A DNA stretch of 64,000 nt from Mytilisepta virgata (lineage: Eukaryota; Mollusca; Bivalvia; Mytilida; Mytilidae): positions 29,156,150-29,220,149 of the forward strand of contig CM051514.1 of assembly GCA_028015205.1 (NCBI GenBank), read 5' to 3'. A program made the position numbers and the translations under genes. The first letter of the stretch is position 1, and each line of letters starts with the position of its first letter. Below are positions 57,929 through 64,000 of this stretch, in pieces. A model generated the notes under the pieces. That model made no database searches. It was not told the DNA's origin and saw only the letters and a program-made list of their open reading frames with translations.

Positions 57929-58920
57929 CGGAAATTTTACCGATTAAACGTGAAACAAAATTGACACTGCATTGTAATTGCCGGTTCCAATAAACTGTAT
58001 TATAGATCCTATCTAATAGATGTTTTAATAACTTTTCTTAGAGCATAAATTTCAATATCTAAATATTGAAATAAGTAAAATCTAGTCGCCATTATCTAAA
58101 GGAGGTTAGCATATTTATCTTCTTACATTCATACTACATCTTTTATTTTTCAATTGTTTTACTGTAGTTTCTGGGTTATGTATATTAATATTAATGTGTA
58201 GCATTATTTTTTCCAGGATACTAAAACCTAAGATGAGATGAAACACACGAAGACGCCCGGTTATTAATTTAACATTTCAAACCTTGTTTAATTTTCAAAT
58301 AAAAAGTTCATATTTCAGTTTGATGGTGTATTGCTGATATTTAAATGTATCGCATTTGTCCATAGAAATTAAATCCTCTTTTTATCCCACCAATAAGTTA
58401 AAATTCCATAGGATGTTGTCTTTGCCTTTCAGATGGATCATATTTAATGTCTTTATGATGCAAGTTCATGACTCCAATGATAAATTTTTATATGAATTTA
58501 TAGACCACCCCATGATCTGATCCGGGTCCCATTTCAAAACATATTGCTACAACTACGATAAGTTGTAAGTGTGATTTGATTATCAGAATTTGTTCTGAGT
58601 TCACTTTATTTGTCCTATTGACATCAATTTTAATCCTAGGCGTACGGATGTGTTTTAAACATGGACTAAAAATCTATCATAGGCTCCGTCGTGATCACCT
58701 GGAAATGTGTGGAAATATCCCTTATTGTTTCGGATCTTGCAATAATGTTAAAAAAATAGTAATAGAACACTTTCATGCCATATGCTCCTTTGTATCCTGC
58801 GTTATTATCTTGCGAATTGAGCTCATATCGGTGGTTTGTTTTGTGACATGGCAACCCTTAGATTCCAATTTCTGGCTTGACGACATAAAACCTGCATTTT
58901 TAAAACTTCTATATGTTAAT

Positions 58921-59375
58921 AGATTGATTGATCGATTGACTATTTCTTGTTTAACGTCCAGTCGCAAATATTTAATGCTTCTTTAGGACGAGAACCAGTT
59001 CAACAAAAAATCAAACACAATTATAAAGGGGTTGGACAGTACACAAAGGAGAACCAATTTTGACTGCCACTGTAAAAGGGTAAATGGTTGGTTAGGGTAA
59101 CATCATTTATCCTTCTGTAGCGGCCATCAGCCTACTGTTTTTGGAAACTACAGAAAGGGTCTTTATCGTACATGGGGTGAGGCATTCTCCAAACACGTTA
59201 CCCACTACGGTCCGCGGTCATTCTTTCCGTATTGTCACCTAACAACCCCCCAACGAGAGGATAATTCCCTATCCGCAACTTGAGGACGTGCTGGGCAGCT
59301 CTGTGAGTTTAGCTCCTTTGATCCATCACAGCTATCTATTTAACACTACGGAACGATATGGATTTAACGTAATCT
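58921..59375 (+). repeat. Dispersed repeat D copy (uninterrupted)
   Basis: Same blocks as 48192-49255 without the Penelope-like insertion, and with an extra segment CACCTAACAACCCCCCAACG at about 59237-59256 that copy 1 lacks. Confidence 0.7.
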
Positions 59376-59544
59376 TGTAGTCTTTTTTATGAGTTATAAA
59401 AATTGAACATACAAACAAGAATCCAAATGAATGAAAACATAAATTTGTAATAAATAGACACTGTTGGTAAATGTAAATTATTCCAAGATTTTACAAAATC
59501 TAATTAATCCAAATTAAATTTAAGAATAGTACATACACACCTAA

Positions 59545-59770
59545 GATGTCTTCTTATTTAGATATATTTCTAGAAATTGACAAAAAAAAGGATATTTGAA
59601 GACAAAACTTAACGATCAATGGGATGAATTCAATTTTCCATTTGTCAAGTTCCCTTTATCTTGTTGCAATACACGTGTATACCAGCATCGCTCCATGTGG
59701 TCAAAGATAAAGTAGAAGGATTTTTGCTGTCACAAAAGAATAGATTGTTGTCATCACCTAATAAAAGATT
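59545..59770 (+). pseudogene. Divergent Penelope-like RT fragment (duplication copy 2)
   Basis: Reads SYLDIFLEIDKK, then in shifted frames KTKLNDQWDEFNFPFVKFPL and CCNTRVYQHR. It is homologous to 49436-49470 plus 50047-50218. One frameshift after IDKK. A 78-codon frame over it (59661-59897) is an artefact that runs into SINE-A. Confidence 0.7.
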
Positions 59771-59776
59771 GTGTGT

Positions 59777-60024
59777 GTTTGTTTGTTTAGTTGGAGTTTT
59801 ACGCCGTTTTCAGCACATTTGGCTATTTCGTGGCCGCCAGTTTTTATTGTTGGAGGAAGCCGGAGTACCCGGAGAGAACCACCGACCTTCGGTGTAAAAA
59901 TTGGCACTCCTTGTCAATTTAGATCGGAGTCGAACACATCCCGCCACAGGTGAGATTCGAACTCGCAACCTCAGTGTTGACAGGCTAGTGATCATTAGTA
60001 ATCATGACAAATTACCCAGACCAC
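59777..60024 (-). mobile_element. SINE family A, copy truncated in its tRNA-like head
   Basis: The minus-strand reading matches 50219-50468 but lacks the first 20 or so nt of the head, because the adjacent host sequence was deleted together with it. Box B (GAGTTCGAATCTCACC) is intact; box A is partly lost. Confidence 0.85.
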
Positions 60025-60027
60025 GGA

Positions 60028-60720
60028 AATTTAAAACTTCTGTTATAAAAGTCAGTAATTTTTTACAAAACATTTAATGATTCAATAACATTTAAAAATT
60101 TACACATTACTTTCTAGTACGTAAAAGAATATATTTGCAAATAATAATTACAGTTCATTATAATATCATTTAAAATCCAGAATTCAAATATAATATTCCA
60201 ACGGTCAATGTGCTTCGTTTCTCAGAATAGTGTTCATGAAAATAGACAGTTCTTGCAATGAAATATACGTTTCGCTCCCAATCTTCAGTGTCTTTACAAT
60301 ATTAACAATGAAATGTCCAGCAGTGTAATTCTTCCGCAGTATAATTAAATTATTCCTATCAATTGCCAGCTGTTCCCATCTCTCCACAACAGGTGTGTGG
60401 TAACTTTATATTTGTTTTACAATAAATGTTCTGGTTAATTCATAAATGCCCAGACGTTTCCACCCAAAATGTTCTACACAATTACTCGACTCTTTCATGA
60501 GTGAACAACATCTTATTACCAGACCAATTATACAATTTCAAAAACTAAATACATCTGTTGTGTTTCTAGATATTTCTAGATAAGATTTACTTGGAAATTC
60601 AAGAAACTTAACTAAAACAATATTTGTTAGAAGAATGCAGTACAGCTAAAAAAATAAGTACTCATCAACTTCAGGTTAAAATAATATCTGGTTCAAATAT
60701 CTGCTCTAGGAAAAAAAACA
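60028..60720 (-). pseudogene. Decayed host-like coding sequence (duplication copy 2)
   Basis: The minus-strand frame 60205-60387 reads MERWEQLAIDRNNLIILRKN, YTAGHFIVNIVKTLKIGSET and YISLQELSIFMNTILRNEAH. It corresponds to the part that is broken in copy 1, whereas the part open in copy 1 (51018-51278) is broken here. The reciprocal pattern supports a real ancestral exon. Family not recognised. Confidence 0.4.
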
Positions 60721-60867
60721 GTGATTAAACAGCTTGGGTAAGTTCTGTGACTGGATTACCACATCAAATATCTGGTTCTACCACTCATAATCGCTGCTTT
60801 ATTGCTTTTCAAATATCTGGTCCGATTTATATAACTGTACATGCGCTGTTCCCTGGACAATAAGTAG

Positions 60868-61095
60868 AGAGTTAAAAAACCGTCACTCCTGTTTCTTTTA
60901 TGAAAGTTCACATTGCTAGTGCGTTAGTTTCTGTGCTGTCTTGTTATAGTTTTGTTTAGTTTATTATACTTTTTTTTATTCTTTTAGTTTGTTCCGCTTG
61001 TTTGTTGTGTTCCGTTCTCTTTGTCTTTTCATTGGACTTCGAATTTGTGGACTTTTCCCACTGTTTTGTCGCTTCGGTATTCTTTTGCCGATATA
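60868..61095 (+). mobile_element. Retroelement-like 3' tail, variant
   Basis: AAAACCGTCACTCCTGTTTC, a T-rich run, then GTGGACTTTTCCCACTGTTT and TGTCGCTTCGGTATTC. The end matches 42115-42160 and resembles 18515-18555. No coding part is present. Confidence 0.45.
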
Positions 61096-61099
61096 TAAG

Positions 61100-62510
61100 T
61101 TAAGACAAAGTATGCATAAGAAACTGGAAACTGCTATATAGCATTAACATGATATTTTCTGAGAGAAAGATATGTTTCATTTCATTTTATATTCAAATTC
61201 TCCATGTGTAGTTGAGTGACATTTTCCCTTCTCATCGTCTTAAAAACGTTACAAAAAAGTTAAATACTTCATGTATCTTGTCAAACGTAAATGGACGTTA
61301 CAATTGTACACACTCAAAATCTCTGAATTACTCTTCAAATCTTTAAATTTATCTTTGGAAAATTTCAAAGAGAAAAGTATGTAAAACTATTTATTAGACT
61401 CAGATCAGCATCTGAAAAAATTTCATGTCTTCACAACGTCAACTATACACTCAACACAAAAAATAAATGACAGTCACAATACAAGTACATGTAACTTACT
61501 TAAACAGAAGGTACAAACACAGAAATTTTTCAAGAAACCTGACATACATATCGGTGAGAAAATTCTGAATTACAAATATGAAAAGGGCTGGGCTGACGTA
61601 ATTTCCAAGAATTAAAAAAAATCACTTGACATAAGAAACATTATTATCTGTTCAGAGAAAACGACCATACTAAATAAATTGTGTTGAAAAGAAAACTTTA
61701 CGGAGTAGAAATTACAAGAAGGGTAAATTGAAGTGGAACAGCTAGATATAATGTAAAAATAAATGAACGAATCATAAAACATATATAATTCTAATCCTAC
61801 GTGCATGTTAACTGAAACAAAACAAAAGCATGAAAAGTAAATAATAATAATAATAGACCAAATTAAAAGATAATTGAATTTTAATTATGTATTTTTAGAA
61901 TAAAAAAATTGAAAGATGAGCACAAAACTCTTCCTTGATATTTATATAGTGGTCAGAGTAAAATGTGCTTCCTTGTTGTATCCTAAATTCTCTAAGATGG
62001 GTGAATGGATGGATTATTGTTTCAGGTCACATACAACAAGTAGCCGTTGTATGTTATTTCCCATATGGGGTACCCTAATATCTAATAAAATTTAATAAGT
62101 TTCCATATTAATTTATAGAAAAAATATAGCATTCCGTTGTGGCGGAAATGTAGTGGAATAGTGTAAAGCAATTTAAAATATATGCTCCCGTACTTCTCTT
62201 GCCTGAAAATAAGTTTGAAAAGGGGGATACAATTTTCCCGAAAATCCGGGGGTCCACCATTTTAATCTTCATTGTCCACACATTTTTAAACATTCATGTT
62301 AAATAGTTTGTTTTAGAACATTGGAATAAAGACCCAATCTCGTTTTAAAACATTTACAAATTAATATGATATTGACCAATCGGAAGCGATTGTGATATTC
62401 ATTTTTAGGCTCAATCATCTCTCCATAAAATGGCGGCGAACAGTGAATCTTCTAATAGTGTATTGTAACCTTAAAGTCCGGTTGCATCCATTAGGTGCAT
62501 ACAAGGAAGA
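61100..62510. other. No recognisable feature
   Basis: AT-rich with several short A-rich minus-strand frames. A 9-bp perfect hairpin ACATACAAC/GTTGTATGT lies at about 62029-62054. Nothing else supported. Confidence 0.4.
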
Positions 62511-62514
62511 GAAC

Positions 62515-62640
62515 ATGGTGATATGATATGAATATGAGCGCTGCTTTGTACTAGACCGACACGCTGTGTCGGATTTTTAACGTTCTAGCTCAGTCCGCAG
62601 GAAGATATATCACCCCAACCGGACACATCCGAGCCGAAGA
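62515..62640 (-). mobile_element. SINE family B fragment
   Basis: GAATATGAGCGCTGCTTTGT, ACCGACACGCTGTGTCGGAT, TTTTAACGTTCTAGCTCAGT and ATATCACCCCAACCGGACAC follow in the family B order. It lacks the B-box end and the TTAACGTCCAG tail. Confidence 0.6.
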
Positions 62641-63318
62641 TTCTTTTGCTGTTACACCTTTATACCTTAAATGCCTTAAAAAGCCTTTGAAAATCCTTAA
62701 TCAGCTGGTCTATGTAAAATAAATAACAAAATGCGACAAATATCTGTTTACAGAAGCAATGAGTTGAATTATAGAATTGATATTTGATCTGAATTTATTA
62801 CTGGATTAATGAAAAATATCATTTGTCCCAACATCAATAATAGTAATACAAAATTCTGTATATTTAAATCAGATCTACTCATCATTGCCGTGTTACAGTA
62901 ACTGTTACTTGCATTATATTTTAAACAAAATAAATTGAAAGGGCTATTGCTGTGCCACGCCAACAGCATGTAATCCTTTATATTAGAAATTTGTAAATAT
63001 TTAATATTCTTAAAATTACAGATAAAGTTAAAAGTTTTATTGATTTAAAATCCAACATAGGATTATCATTAAATTACAAATACACAAATACACGTGAAAT
63101 TTAACATGATTAGACAGACATAATTCAAATATCATGTATATATTGTACTTGTACAAACTTGTTATCACAGCTGAGGAATGTTTCAATGACTATTACAATG
63201 GTTGTATATAAAGATATGAATATAAATATATAAAGATATGAATAAAAGTTGCTCTTTCAGACTATTCAAATTTGAACATATTTTTTTTTCAACTACACAA
63301 CCTGAAAATTTCTGAACT
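62641..63318. other. No recognisable feature
   Basis: AT-rich, no supported feature apart from short direct repeats TATAAAGATATGAATA near 63207-63245. Confidence 0.4.
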
Positions 63319-63590
63319 GGGACCTCAGTGGCCGAGTGGTATAGGTAGTTCGTCAGGATTACTTATGATCACTAGCCTGTCAACACTGAGGTTGTGAGTT
63401 CGAATTTCACCTGTGACGGGGTGTGTTCGACTCCGATCTAAAATTGACAAGGATTGCCAATTTTCCAACACCGAAGGTCGGTGGTTCTCTCCGGGTACTC
63501 CGTCTTCCTCCATCAATAAAAACTGGCCGCCGCGAAATAGCCAAATGTGTTGAAAACGACGTAAACCCCCAACTAAACAAACAAACAATT
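63319..63590 (+). mobile_element. SINE family A, full plus-strand copy
   Basis: The head GGGACCTCAGTGGCCGAGTG has an A box, and TGTGAGTTCGAATTTCACC the B box, in a tRNA-Ser/Leu-like context (long variable region). The body has GTGTGTTCGACTCCGATCTA and GGTGGTTCTCTCCGGGTACT, then AACTGGCCGCCGCGAAATAG. The tail is CCAACTAAACAAACAAACAA. This is the cleanest copy of the family in the window. Confidence 0.85.
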
Positions 63591-63599
63591 TCTGAACTA

Positions 63600-64000
63600 A
63601 TTGACTTGTTTATGTAACCACTTCTAACAACTATTACTTTGACAAACCGGAACCTATACGATATTAACTGCGTATACAGAAAATAAATATGACCACACTT
63701 AGAAAAAACACTTTATACACAGAAACGTACCTCCAGCTAACAAACTGGATGAATTCATATCACTTTCCTGAAAGTTTATATTTCTTGATATATATTCTAG
63801 GTGTTCCGATGTCCATAATAATAGGAAAAGCACACTACGTAAAATTGTCTCTTCGACAGACATAAATATTTTAAATTTAAATTTAATTCAATGTTGTTCT
63901 TCCGATGTTCTAAACAGCATTTTTCGTCCCCATCCGACGGACTAGCATCTTTTATCGAGACCATCCTCGCAAATTATGGCAATAGGGGGTCGCAAATTGG
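63600..64000. other. No recognisable feature
   Basis: AT-rich to the window edge. No supported gene or repeat. Confidence 0.4.

Larger units (their letters stand above)
57929..60764 (+). repeat. Segmental duplication, copy 2 (2.84 kb)
   Basis: Direct copy of 47430-51380 without the two insertions of copy 1. It has about 130 bp (58088-58225) not in copy 1, bounded by ATCTAGTCG and TTTTTTCCAG, and it lacks about 235 bp that copy 1 has after SINE-A (50470-50704). Its SINE-A is cut at the same point, so that difference is a deletion in copy 2. It also has CAATAAAC at about 57985 where copy 1 has CTATGAAAC. Confidence 0.85.

Noticed and set aside
58576..58986. 136-codon plus-strand frame
   Set aside because: Located in the segmental duplication. 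The corresponding sequence in copy 1 (47920-48190) does not preserve the frame, and its end runs into repeat D.
62029..62054. 9-bp perfect hairpin ACATACAAC/GTTGTATGT
   Set aside because: Isolated short inverted repeat, expected by chance at this window size. No terminator or element context.
1..64000. CRISPR array, operon, phage defence or other prokaryotic system
   Set aside because: No spaced short direct repeats of CRISPR type, no gene clusters and no ribosome binding sites. The sequence is eukaryotic throughout.

Overview
The window is AT-rich, intron- and repeat-dominated animal DNA from a bivalve mollusc, most likely a mussel (Mytilus or a close relative). The reasons are a shematrin-like glycine-rich shell-matrix gene, tRNA-derived SINEs and other dispersed repeats of a type I know from mussel genomes, and many fragments of one Penelope-like reverse transcriptase family. 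The genus is inferred, because no species-specific single-copy marker is present. There are no bacterial features (operons, ribosome binding sites, CRISPR).

The only complete, convincing protein-coding gene is the secreted Gly/Tyr-rich protein at 56563-57018 (+). It very probably has a non-coding first exon near 54692-54723, behind a TATA box, and a 1.8-kb 5'-UTR intron. Two weaker candidate host exons lie at 21004-21297 (+) and 29550-29692 (-).

Layout. 1-10 kb holds a SINE, a degenerate tandem array with T-rich spacers (2.1-4.0 kb), retroelement and dispersed-repeat fragments, and a local direct duplication (7.2-8.0 against 8.7-10.0 kb). 10-18 kb holds decayed coding sequence, several copies of one long dispersed repeat (called repeat C here), a foldback element with arms of about 115 bp, a tyrosine-recombinase remnant and a tRNA-like gene. 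18-31 kb holds retroelement relics, including a near full-length but broken LINE (24.5-27.9 kb). At 32004-40664 an 8.66-kb segment bounded by 24-bp imperfect terminal inverted repeats sits inside a Penelope-like copy, whose two halves lie exactly on either side. 41-47 kb is dispersed and tandem repeats. 47.4-51.4 kb and 57.9-60.8 kb are two direct copies of one segmental duplication flanking the shell-matrix gene, each carrying its own later insertions and deletions. The remainder (61-64 kb) has two SINEs and nothing else I recognise.

The genes do not form a pathway. The region is best read as one biomineralization gene in a repeat-rich, repeatedly rearranged neighbourhood. The observations most worth following are the 8.66-kb TIR-bounded element, a small element with 191-bp direct terminal repeats and a preserved micro-ORF, the foldback element enclosing a short ORF, and a Penelope-like copy whose 3' half is cleanly inverted.
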